From the NCBI RefSeq assembly GCF_030867145.1, contig NC_134434.1, forward strand, positions 9,176,001 through 9,240,000: a stretch of 64,000 nucleotides of DNA. The letters are read 5' to 3'. The position numbers and the translations under genes were made by a program. This DNA is from Opisthocomus hoazin (taxonomy: Eukaryota > Chordata > Aves > Opisthocomiformes > Opisthocomidae). Below, in pieces: positions 21,541 through 30,952 of the stretch. The first letter of the stretch is position 1; each line of letters begins with the position of its first letter. The notes under the pieces were generated by a model that worked only from the letters and a program-made list of their open reading frames with translations, had not been told where the DNA came from and ran no database searches.

Positions 21541-22165
21541 CCACAGCAAACGGCTGCAGTGGGGTCCAGGGGAGAGGGTGATGTGCTGTTGGGCTGGTGC
21601 AACTGCCCCTGTTCCATATGGGTTCCAGCTGTGGGCTGGAGCTGCCCAGGTGGGTCACGTGAGTTGAGGATGGGGTTGGGCCAAGGTGTTAAAAAGGCTG
21701 CAGGGCTGACCCCGTCCTTAGCCTCCAGCCTCACAGGCTGCACCTAGTAGGGCTGCCCCAGCCCTGCTGTGCCAAGGGGCTCCGGCTGGGGAGGGGGCTG
21801 CCCTGGCATGCCTGCCTGCAGGAGCTGGCTGAGGAGTGGAATGAAGGGGGTTTGGCAGGCAGCTGCTTCCAGCAAGAAACAGCCAGTCCCCATGGTGCAG
21901 AAGGATGGCTCCCAGCCATCCCTGACAGAGTGCACCAGCAGCACACAGCTCCGGGAGCTCTCTGCTTCCGTCAGCTGCACGTGTGAGCTGCCATGCATCC
22001 AGGAAGCCTCGTGGGAGAGAAACATCGAGGCACCCACCACCTGCTCCTGGGTGGGTGAGGGTCAGGCAACTGGCACAGCAGAGGACGAAGGTGGCAGAGA
22101 GAGAAGCCTTGGGGCAGTGAAAGTCTCCTGCCAGTGCCAAGAGCTGTGGTGAGTTGTGTGTCTGG
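21541..22165 (+). repeat. Gene-like GC-rich insert with exon-like module copy D
   Basis: The insert opens after TTCTTCCACAG (21546), with a PCSIW-type module (21590-21660) ending at a CCCAG/GTGGGT edge. An E1-like stretch follows (21822-21900, after CCTGCCTGCAG, reading ELAEEWNEGGLAGSCF). The E2-like region comes next, with VGEGQATGTAEDEGGRERSL from 22051, and the shared GAGCTGTGGTGAGT at 22141-22154. A 127-codon plus frame covers 21769-22152 but has lost the E1 donor and E2 acceptor. It contains parts found scattered at 4.6 and 6.5-7.0 kb, here close together. Probably a decayed copy of an unknown gene or composite repeat. Confidence 0.45.
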
Positions 22166-22510
22166 GCCCATCCCTGCCGCGCTTCTCCAGATCTCTGCCT
22201 CTCCCTGCCTCCATCTCCTTTTCAGGCTCTCTGGCTCCCTGAAGTTTTTGCTCTTCTGCCAACACTGCCCTGTATCTTGTTGCCTTCTACATTTCCTTTC
22301 TATATCTCTCCCTTTTTGTCTCCCCACCTGTTACTGTTTCATTCTTCCCACACAGCCTTCTTCCCCCTTTCTTGGGAAAATTGCAGTTCTGGGTCTCCCT
22401 CTACCCAGTGACCTGTGTCTGTTTGGGGTGACCCCTTCTGCTCTGCATTGCATTGCTCTTCCAATGTCCCTTCCTTGGGGCTGTCGTCACGCTCTCTCTC
22501 CCAATGTTTA
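22166..22510 (+). repeat. Pyrimidine-rich satellite fragment, GC-richer
   Basis: CT-rich sequence with TCTCTGCCTCTCCCTGCC and CTGCCAACACTGCCC phrases. It lies directly after module D, as in module copies A and B. Confidence 0.6.
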
Positions 22511-23400
22511 ACTTCTTACCTGTACTGCCAGTACCCCATTGCTTTTTAAATTTTCTCCCTACGTCTACATTTAACCAGTTCCCTGTCTGTGTTTTATTAA
22601 TTCATGCCTGTCTTCTACTTCATTGCTTTTAAAATTTTGTTTCAACTATTTACTTTGCTGAGACTATTTAGGTTTTTTTTTGCCTCTCTGTTCTTCATCG
22701 CTTTACTTTTTAATTTTTCTTACTTAGTCAAATTTTATCCAGTTTGCCGTCTCTATTTTTCAATTTTTTTTCTGTCTGTCTCTTACCACATCACTTTCAA
22801 AATTCTCTTGGTATGCCTACTTTTATGAAGCTGCTAATCCCTATTTTTAATTGTTCTTTGTCAGTCATGTACCCCTTGGCTTTAAAATTAAGTTTGCTGT
22901 TCCTATTTTAAAATTTTATTTCTTTATCTCCCTAATTGCTGTTGCTTCCTAAAAGTTCTGTCTATTTTTATCCTATTTGCTGTGTTTATTTGTTAATTTT
23001 TTCCTACTCTCCTTAGTGCCATTGCTTTTTAAATTTTCTTTCAACATCTTGGTTTTAATTCACAGTCCCTATTTTTAAATGTTTTTCTGTTGTTTCCCTA
23101 ATCCCTATTGTTTATTAAATTGTCTACTTCTATCACATGCGCTGGATTTATTTTGTCTCTTTTCTTAGTTCCTTTGCTTTTTAGATTCTCTTTCTATGTG
23201 TCTGTTTTAGATTACTGTCCCTATTTTATAATTTTCCCCCTTTATTTCCCTAATCTCCATTGTTTTTAAATTTTCTACTTTTATCTCCTTTGTTGCCTTT
23301 ATTTTTGAATTATTTTTCCTCATTTTTCCTTAGTGCCATTGCTTTTTAGATTTTCTTTCTATGTCTCCACTTTAGTTCACAGTCACTACTTTCTAATTTG
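22511..23400 (+). repeat. AT-richer satellite, block 2
   Basis: The same dimer as 20012-21540, with anchors near 22540 (CCCCATTGCTTTTTAAATTT), 23015 (CCTTAGTGCCATTGC) and 23330 (CCTTAGTGCCATTGC). Units at the left side are more worn. Confidence 0.85.
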
Positions 23401-24004
23401 TGGCACGCGATGCAGATCAACGTGCTTTGTGCTGCTGCTGTGCTCACTGCTGCTTCCGGTAACGAAATTTTTAGGAACTACTTAGCATATTTATTACTTT
23501 TCTGATAACTAATTAGCATATGTAAATATCTTTCACATATGTCTGTTAGCATCTTTGGGTGGTCTTTGGAGGTCCCAAGATGAAGGCCCATCCTCTTCAT
23601 CACAGTGTTCGCTGATTGACTTCTGTTTCTGTGCAAACTCATTTCTAGGATCACGTACATCATGTCCTTCAGGTGGTTTGGCTCCGGTCTTGTTGCTCTC
23701 TTGGTGCCTCCTTGTCTCTGTAGCTTGGCATGTTTGCCCTCTCAAGGCCGAGCTGTCTGGAGTAGAATTATTTAGGAGTCTCTTTTATCCCACAGTTACC
23801 CAATTATTTGCTGGGAACCAAGACCACTTTTGTTTCACTAAATTATTTTGTCTAATGACTAAGTGATAGCTTGTGCCCATGTCCATCCACTACTTTCCTT
23901 AATAAGAAAACAGGGATTAATGTAACAGTTACATCATTGAATCACTATGCATGCAAGTTACAGTACTAAAGACTACTAAAAACTAGAAAATATTAAGGCT
24001 TTTT
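23401..24004. other. Unclassified 600-bp insert between satellite blocks
   Basis: The satellite stops at TTCTAATTTG and resumes as pyrimidine-rich array near 24005. The insert has ordinary base composition and no protein match I recognise. Its size and sharp edges would fit an LTR or other transposon fragment, but I found no terminal repeats or target duplication. Confidence 0.4.
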
Positions 24005-25185
24005 TGTTATAGTCTTTGTATTGCTGCCTATCTCTGTCCAGTTTACTTTCTGTTTGTTGGAGGTTTTTTTGCCCTTCATTCCTCTGCCTTGCTCTGTGTT
24101 CCCTCCCTTTAGCTCCCCCAGTGTCCTGCTGTGTGTTACTGGTCCTTCTCCATGTTGATTTCCCCACCTCCACCCTCCCGTTGCTCTATCCCTCTGTCCT
24201 GCTGCATGGAAGTATTTTTTTTTTATTCTCCATTTCTGTTCTTCTGCCTGTGGCTGTTTTTTTGTTCTCTGCCTCTTTCCTGCTCCCCACCCTCGCCTTT
24301 CTCTTGCTGTCATTCTTTCCTCTTCCCTGTACCTCTGCTTTTTTGTATCCTTGCACCCCACTCCCTCAGTCTCACTCCATCGTGCTGTCTTGCTCCCCAT
24401 CCCTCTCTCTTCCTTTCTACCTTTCCAATGTGTGTGTCCCTCAGGCCCCCCTTGTATGTGTCCATGTCACAGTCTTTCTGTCTATACCCTTCTGTCATTC
24501 TCCTTCTCTTGCTCTTGGTCTTCTCTCTGTTCCTCTATCCTGCGGCCCATTGCTGTTTTTTCCTCCTCCATCCCTTTGTCCCACTCCCTGTCCTTGTCAT
24601 TTTGACCTTTGGTCTGCCTCTCATCTTTGCTCGTTTTCTCCGTCTCTGTCCTTTTCCCTGTACCTTTTTCTCTCTGCTCCTCAGTCCTTCTCCCTTATCT
24701 TGTTTTTCTCTTTCTGCCATCCCTCTCTTTTTCTCTGTGACCCTGTGTGCTCTTCTGCTTCTCAATTTGCAGTTGTCTTATGTGTCCCCCTTCTCTGTGT
24801 CTCTCTTCTGCTGTCCTGCTCCCCAGCCCTACTATTTATTGCTTCACCCCTTGGTCTTGCTCTCAGCCCCTGTTTTCTCTCGTGCTCTGCCTCTCTGCCG
24901 TTCTCTCTGTTGCTCTCATTTGCTGTCTGTCCCAGCATCCTGATCCCTATCATTCTGTATTTTAAAGTATCTTTCTTTCTGGTGTCCTGTCCCTCAGCTG
25001 TTTTTTCAATCACTCTGTCCTTCCTCCTGTCTTTTCCTTGTCCGTCTGGCTTGCTACCCATCATTAATTTTTACTTTCTTTCTCCATCTCTCTGCCTCCA
25101 TCCGGTCACTCTACTCCTCTCTCTGTCGTAAATGTTTCTTTCTCCATTTCTGCCCTGCTCCCTGTCATTATATTCTCTCTGCCCT
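24005..25185 (+). repeat. Pyrimidine-rich satellite, GC-richer, block resembling 8.6-9.9 kb
   Basis: The order of phrases closely follows 8640-9690 (for example TACCTCTGCTTTTTTGTATC, CTCACTCCATCGTGCTGTCT, CCTTTCCAATGTGTGTGTCC and CTCAGCCCCTGTTTTCTCTC). This is a long-range duplicate of that part of the array, not just the same monomer. It lacks the TTCCTCTC expansion. Long Ser/Leu/Cys-rich frames here are artefacts. Confidence 0.85.
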
Positions 25186-26102
25186 AGGTCGAATCTTGGT
25201 TCCTGCAAGTGCTTCCTCTTCTCTTGGTGCTCCTACCACCCCATCCCTTGGGCTGTTTGCTTTCTAATGGTAGCTGATGTTGTTCACACATCCTCTGTCT
25301 TGCAGTTGTTGGGGTTGACTTGCTGTCTTGGGATCCCATCCTTTTTTCTCCACTAGACTTCTGGAAATTACTATGATTCCCAATCTCAATGTGATACTCT
25401 GTTCATGGAGAAAAGTGTACCTTTTGTTCCTTCCCACCCCTGTCTTTTGTGGCATAATTGTGCTCTGCTGCTTAAACCTGACCATCCAACGTCTGGACCA
25501 CCTGCTTCTGAAGGTGAGACAGAGTGAACTGAAGTTCCAGCGTATGAGCTCTTCACTTTGAGACCCCCATGAAAAGAGGCAGGGCCTCATTAATATGTAG
25601 CATATTAAGGAAGAGGAAGGAAGAGAGCGGTCTGAAAATTCTGACCTCCAATTTTTGCGGCCTCCCACCCCTTTGCAGCCTCCAATTTTTCTGGCCTCCC
25701 GTGCCTTTTCGGCCTCCAATTTCTTCTGGCCTCTACTTTCTCCCCCTGGCCTCCCATGCCTTTTCAGCCTCCAATTTTTCTGGCCTCCCACCCCTTTTTG
25801 GCCTTCAATTTTTCTGGCCTCTACTTTCTCCCCCTGGCCTCCCATGCCTTTTTGTGAAGTAAGGGAGTACGAATACATTGCTGAATGGGGCCCGTTACAG
25901 CTATCCAAGGGTGTTGGCAATGCTGTTAAACATGTCCTTTCTAAATCAGACCAAACAGCTATTGCTGGCCCCAGCATCTGCATCAACAGCTAGGTCTGAA
26001 GGGACTCTGGAGCAATCTGGGCACTGCTTCTGGCTCATCGTATCTACAGGGTGAGGTAAGTTCATGCCAGCAGCTCTCTAGTCAATGTTCTTGTCCCAGG
26101 AT
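25186..26102. other. Unclassified insert with an internal minisatellite
   Basis: Ordinary-composition DNA interrupts the array. It contains the GGCCTCCAATTTTT minisatellite (25646-25856). The minus strand has a 240-codon open frame (25986-25264) that runs through the minisatellite and has no recognisable domain. The insert could be part of an LTR, but I see no ends. On each side the satellite matches parts of the 9.5-10 kb array, consistent with an insertion. Confidence 0.4.
25646..25856 (+). repeat. Composite minisatellite (34/36/18-bp units)
   Basis: Units beginning CCTCCAATTTTTCTGGCC alternate with units containing CCTCTACTTTCTCCCCCTGG and CCTCCCATGCC. The three-part block of about 88 bp is present twice in order, preceded by one extra 34-bp unit. 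Confidence 0.85.
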
Positions 26103-26660
26103 CTACCATTCTCTCTGTTGCTCTTGTTTGCTGTCTATCTCAGCGTCCTGCTCCCTGTTCTCTATTTCACAGTATCTTTCTGTCTGGCTCTCTGTTGCTC
26201 TATCCTTCCTCCTGTCTTTTCCTTGTCCCTCTGACCTTCTACTCATCGCTATTTTTTTTCTTCCTTTCTCCCTCTCTCTGCCTCTGTCCCGTTGCTCTCC
26301 TTCTTGTCTCTCTGTCGCCAGCATTTCTTTCTCCTTCTCTGCCCCGCTCGCTGTCCCTTTTCTCTTATTCTCTCTGTCCTCCATCCTCCCTGTAACTTTT
26401 TGTCTGTATATCTCCATACTGCTGCCTGTCCCTTCATTTCTCACTATATGCCCCTGTCCGGCTCACTGTCCCGTTACTCCCCTCTGTCCTGTTTCTTGGC
26501 CTTTTTTCTCATCCTGCAGCCCATCACTTTTTTTTTTGTCTTTCTCCACCTCTTTGTCCTGATCTGTGTGTCCCTGCCTTCCACGCCTTTCCCTCTGGCT
26601 TGTTCCCTGTCTTTTTCTCTCCCTTCTGCCTTCTTTATTCCTCTGATTAAATTTCTCGGG
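26103..26660 (+). repeat. Pyrimidine-rich satellite, GC-richer
   Basis: It repeats the phrase order of 9530-9960 (CCATTCTCTCTGTTGCTC, ..CTGTCTATCTCAGCGTCC, ..CTCTTATTCTCTCTG), again without the TTCCTCTC expansion. It ends where a CR1 copy begins. Confidence 0.8.
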
Positions 26661-26664
26661 CCGA

Positions 26665-27690
26665 GTACAGAGAGGTGGTGAATGGAGTTAAATCCAGCTG
26701 GCGGCCGGTTGCGCGTGGAGTTTCCCAGGGCTCCATTTTGGGGCCAGTCTTGTTTAATACCTTTATCAATGATCTGGCTGAGGGGATTAAGTGCTCCCTC
26801 AGTAAGTTTGCAGATAACACCAAGTTGGGCGGGAGTGTCGATCTGCTGGAGGCAACGAAGGCTCTGCGGAGGGATCTGGACAGACTGGATCAATGGGACA
26901 AGGCGAGTTGTGTGAGGTTCAACAACAGGGCCAAATGCTGGGTCCTGCCCTTGGGTCACAACAACCCCATGCAATGCTACAGGGTTGGGGAAGAGTGTCT
27001 GGAAAGCTGCCTGGCGGAAAAGGACCTGGGGGTGTTGGTTGACAGCCAGCTGAACATGAGCCAGCAGTGTGCCCAGGTGGCCAAGAAGGCCAATGGCATC
27101 CTGGCTTGTACCAGGAACAGTGTGGCCAGCTGGAGTAGGGCAGTGATCGTGCCCCTGTACTTGGCACTGGTGAGGCCGCACCTCGAGTACTGTGTTTGGT
27201 TTTGGGCCCCTCAGTACAAGAAGGACACAGAGTTGCTGGACCGTGTCCAGGGAAGAGCAATGAGGCTGATGAGGGCTCTAAGGAACAGGTCTTGTGAGGA
27301 GTGGCTGAGGGAACTGGGGTTGTTTAGTTTGGAGAAGAGGAGGCTGAGGGGAGACCTTGCTGCTCTCTACAGCTACCTGAAAGGAGGTTGTAGTGAAGTG
27401 GGTGTTAGTCTCTTCTCCCAAGTAACTAACGATAGGACGAGAGGAAATGACGTCAAGTTGCACCAGAGGAGGTTTAGATTGGAGATTAGGTAAAACTTCT
27501 GAACTGAAAGTTGTGAAGCATTGGAACAGGCTGCCCAGGGAAGTGGTGGAGTCACTATCCCTGGAGGCGTTCAAAAAATATGTAGATATGGCACTTCAGG
27601 GCGTGGTTTAGCAGGCATGATGTTGTTGTGTTGACAGTTAGACTTGATGATCTTGGAGGTCTTTTCCAACCTAGACGATTCTATGATTCC
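26665..27690 (+). mobile_element. CR1 LINE, 1 kb 3' copy
   Basis: A 272-codon open frame (26675-27493) encodes the second half of CR1 ORF2: [13 protein letters not shown], the catalytic box as FADNTKLGG (usual form FADDTKL, second Asp changed to Asn), [20 protein letters not shown] and [14 protein letters not shown] stop and frame change follow, then the 3' UTR ending in GATTCTATGATTCC. The missing Asp and the truncated 5' end make it inactive. It belongs to a different CR1 subgroup from the copy at 18600. Confidence 0.95.
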
Positions 27691-27744
27691 CTCTTGATCT
27701 GTCTGTTCTGCTGCCCGCTCATCATACTCTCTCTCTCTTTCCCT

Positions 27745-28040
27745 CTGTCCTACTCCTGTGCATAACACGTCGGAGAGTGAGGCTATGAGTCTAGGGAGCT
27801 CGTCTCGCAAGAGCTGCAAGACATGCACATTTTCTCTTGGGTGAAGGATAGCCAAGTCAACGGACTTACAGAGGAGGAAGGAAGGAGAGAAGGAGAGAGA
27901 AGCATCTGAAGCAGCAGTGTCTCCCGACAGCGCTGAGAGCGAGAGCTGCGGTGAGTCCCGGGCCCTCAGGGCCCAGTCGCCCCTCTTCTGCATCCCGAGC
28001 CCCCCCATGGCCCCCTCTCTTTTCTACAGTGCTGTGATTT
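27745..28040 (+). repeat. Exon-like module, copy B
   Basis: Aligns with copy A (6740-7035) over about 290 bp. The short frame at 27841-27909 has exactly the same length and stop as in A and reads VKDSQVNGLTEEEGRREGER then SI. The acceptor-side AG of copy A is TTGG here, so splicing into this copy is doubtful. The GTGAGT donor motif at 27951 is kept. AT-richer satellite follows from about 28126. Confidence 0.55.
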
Positions 28041-28125
28041 TTGTTGTTTTTTTTTTTCCTTCCCCGTACCTCCCCTCTTCTGTTTATGTTTGCGTCCTGC
28101 TCCCTCTCCCTCTTTTTCTCGCTTT

Positions 28126-29360
28126 TTATATTTTCTCTTCATGTCTGTTTTAGTACGCTGTCCGTATTTCATAATTTTCTCCTTCCCTAACAGCTATGGC
28201 TTTTAAAATGTTCTTTTTATTCCCACTTTTGTTGTTTTTGCTACCTTTTTAAAATTGTTTCTTGTCTTTCTTTAGTGCCGTTGCTTTTTAAATCTTTCTG
28301 TGCCTGTTTTTATCCCATTTGCTGTTTTTATTTTGCTATTTGTTAAATAATTTCTTATCTTTCCCTAGCATCCTTGCTTTTAAAATTTTCTTTCTGCATC
28401 TATGTTTTTGTATGCTGTCCCTTCTTTTTATGCCATTTATTTCCTTAATCCCCATCGCTTTTTAGATTGTATATATTTTTCCCAGTTCATGGTCTTTATT
28501 TCACCGTTAGCGCTTTTGAATATTTCTTGCGTTTCCGTAGCGCCATCGCTTTTTGTTTTCTTTCTATAGCCATTTTAGTTTGCTGTCCCTATTTTTTAGT
28601 TTTTCCCTTTATTTCCTTAACAACCATCGCTTTTTAAATGTTCTTCCTGTAGACTTTTTCCGCTTCGGTGCCTTTCTTTTTTGTTCTTTCTTTTCTTTCC
28701 ATAGTCCCCCAGCTTTTTAGCTTTTCTTTCTACGTCTCTGTTTCAGTTGTCTGTCCTTAAGTTTTAATTTTTCCCTTTATTTCTCTAACCTTTGTCATTT
28801 TTTTTTAATTTTCGACTTCTATGTCATTCACTGCCTTTATTTTTTAACTTTTCTCATTTTTCCTTAGCGCTGTCGAGTTTTACATGCTATTTCTACATCT
28901 CTGTTTCAGTTTGCTTTCTCCACTCTTTAGTTTTTTATTTTTGTAATCCTCATTTCCTTTAAAAACATCTGTCTACTTTTATCTTATTTTCTGCCTTTAA
29001 ATTATTTCTCGTCTTTCCTTAGAGACTTGCTTTTTATGTTTTCTTTCTACAACTGTTTCGGTTTGCCATCCCTATTTTTGATTTTTTCACTTTATTTCCT
29101 TAACCTCCATCGTTTTTTTCAGTTTCATTCGTTTACCCTATTTGCTGTTTTTCTTTTGAGGTTATTTCTTTTAAGTATTTATTGTCTTGCCTTAGTGCTC
29201 TTGCTTTTAAAATTTTCTTTCTACACCTTAGTTTGATGTTCCTGTTTTTTTAGCTTTTCCCTTTATTTTCCTAAGCCCACTTGCTATTTTAATGTTCTCT
29301 CTACACTAGCATGTTTTTGTTTTCGACGTCTTTATTTTAGTTATTTCTTGTCTTTCCTTA
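28126..29360 (+). repeat. AT-richer satellite, block 3
   Basis: The same 168-bp dimer as blocks 1 and 2, with anchors such as CTTTAGTGCCGTTGC (28272), CCTTAGCGCTGTCG (28862) and CCTTAGTGCTCTTGC (29192). Several CpG-containing variants (GCGCCATCGC, CATCGC) occur, suggesting less methylation decay than in block 1. Confidence 0.88.
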
Positions 29361-30132
29361 GCGTCTGTTGGCGTCCTGAAGGCTCAGCTGGGGTCCTGGG
29401 GGGTCTCTGTTGGGGTCCTGGGGGGTCTCTGTTGGGGTCCTGGGGGGTCTCTGTTGGGGTCCTGGGGGGTCTCTGTTGGGGTCCTGAAGGCTCTGTTGGT
29501 GTCCTGGGAGCTTTTCTGGGGTCCTGGGGGCTCTGTTGAGGTACTGTAGGCTTCGCTGGGTTCCTGGGGGCTGTGTTGGGGTCTTGGGGGCTTCGACGGG
29601 GTCTTGGGGGCTTCGCTGGTGTCCTGGGGGCTCTGTTGGGGTCTTGGGGGCTCTTTTGGGCTCCTGGAGGCTTGGCTGGTGTCCTGGGGGCTCTTTTGGT
29701 GTCCTGGGGGCTCTGTTGGTTTCCTGGGGGCTTTGCTGGTGTCTTGGAGGCTCTGCTGGGGTCCTGGGCGTTTCGCTAGCTTGCTGGTGGCTCTGTTGGG
29801 CCCCTGCGAGCTTCGTTGGGGTCCTGGGGCCTTCGTTGGGGTCCTGGGGCCTTCGTTGGGGTCCTGGGGCCTTCGTTGGGGTCCTGGGGCCTTCGTTGGG
29901 GTCCTGAAGGCTCAGCTTGGGTCCCGAGAACATTGTTGGGGTCCTGGGGGCTCTGTTGGGGTCCTGGGGGCTCTGTTGGGGTCCTGAAAGCTCAGCTGTG
30001 GTCCTGGGGGCTCTGTTGGGGTCCTGGGGCCTTCGCTGGGGTCCTGGGGGTTCTGTTGGGGTTCTGCGGCCTTTGCTGGTGTCCTGGGGGCTCTGTTGGT
30101 GTCCTGGGGGCTCTGTTGGGGTCCTGGCAGCT
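29361..30132 (+). repeat. 21-bp G-rich minisatellite, about 36 copies
   Basis: The core GTCCTGGGGGCTCTGTTGG plus two G recurs every 21 bp with few substitutions. Because 21 is divisible by three, every frame stays open, which produces the spurious Val-Leu-Gly and Pro-Gln-Asp frames on both strands (up to 260 codons). It abuts an LTR at 30133. Runs of four or five G per unit on the plus strand could form G-quadruplexes. Confidence 0.95.
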
Positions 30133-30952
30133 TGTCCCAATCCAATATTGGGGAGGTTTCTATGCGATCCCAGGAGACGAGATTAAGATTCAAACGCAGT
30201 CATATGCTGTGCAACCTTGTAAACTTTATTTTCGGTGAACCGGGAATTGGAGGTGTGGCGGGGACGGCAGTGGGGGGGAGAAGATAAAAAGTCGGAAAAA
30301 CCCCAGTGGGCGAGGAAAAGAAGTGCGGGGGGAGAGGATCAGTTACCACCACCACGGATTCGACGATGTGCAGCGATGTCCAGTCGGCTCAGTCTCTGTG
30401 CAGGCGTGGAGCCCCGGCGAGAGTAGAGCCCAGCAGCCAGGCGGTGAGGAGGAGAGCAAGAGAGCGGCGAGGACCACGTGCTGCCCTTTTATAGGGGCAT
30501 TTGCGCGTGCGCAGAGCATGTCCACATACATGCAGTTCCTGCCATGCGTGCTGCCCGCTTAGACAAGTCCGTTCTTGCCTGTCCACGGGCTACTCTGTGC
30601 GCAAGCGCTTTCCTGCAGGTCGTTGTGGCGGTTTCTTTCCAGAGGCCAGCAAGAGATGGCAATGGCAATGTCGAGACAAAACCTGTTTGTAGTGGTCTTC
30701 TACACCCTTTACAGGATCACGTGGCAGTACGCTGAAGGGTTCTAGTAGTAGCAGACATCAGTGCCGATTGGTCTTCCTGTCATACATAAAATAATGTAAA
30801 TTCCCCATACTAATTTATAGCTTTTTGGTGTAAGCAACAGGTTATCAGTAGTAGCAGACATCAGTGCCGATTGGTCTTCCTGTCATACATAAAATAATGT
30901 AAATTCCCCATACTAATTTATAGCTTTTTGGTGTAAGCAACAGGTTATCACA
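30133..30952 (-). mobile_element. LTR with duplicated U3 segment
   Basis: Minus-strand termini are TGTGATAACC and GGATTGGGACA. TATAAAAGGG lies at 30493-30484 and AATAAA at 30229-30224, the order expected of U3, R and U5. U3 contains a perfect tandem duplication of 103 bp (30744-30846 and 30847-30949). No primer-binding site or retroviral coding sequence follows on the minus strand. The minisatellite lies there instead. No target duplication was found, so it is either a solo LTR with an altered flank or the 5' LTR of a lost provirus. Confidence 0.8.
30744..30949. repeat. Perfect 103-bp tandem duplication
   Basis: The two copies (30744-30846, 30847-30949) are identical by eye over all 103 bases. 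They lie upstream of the TATA box of the minus-strand LTR, where retroviral enhancer repeats are usually found. Confidence 0.95.

Noticed and set aside
24016-25131. 371-codon plus frame
   Set aside because: The same low-complexity satellite artefact. It duplicates the composition of the 8-10 kb frames.
25264-25986. 240-codon minus frame in the 25 kb insert
   Set aside because: It is carried by a minisatellite and has no recognisable domain. Kept only as part of an unclassified insert.
29358-30140. 260-codon minus frame of Pro-Gln-Asp repeats and overlapping plus frames of Gly-Val-Leu repeats
   Set aside because: Translation of a 21-bp minisatellite, open in every frame because 21 is divisible by three.
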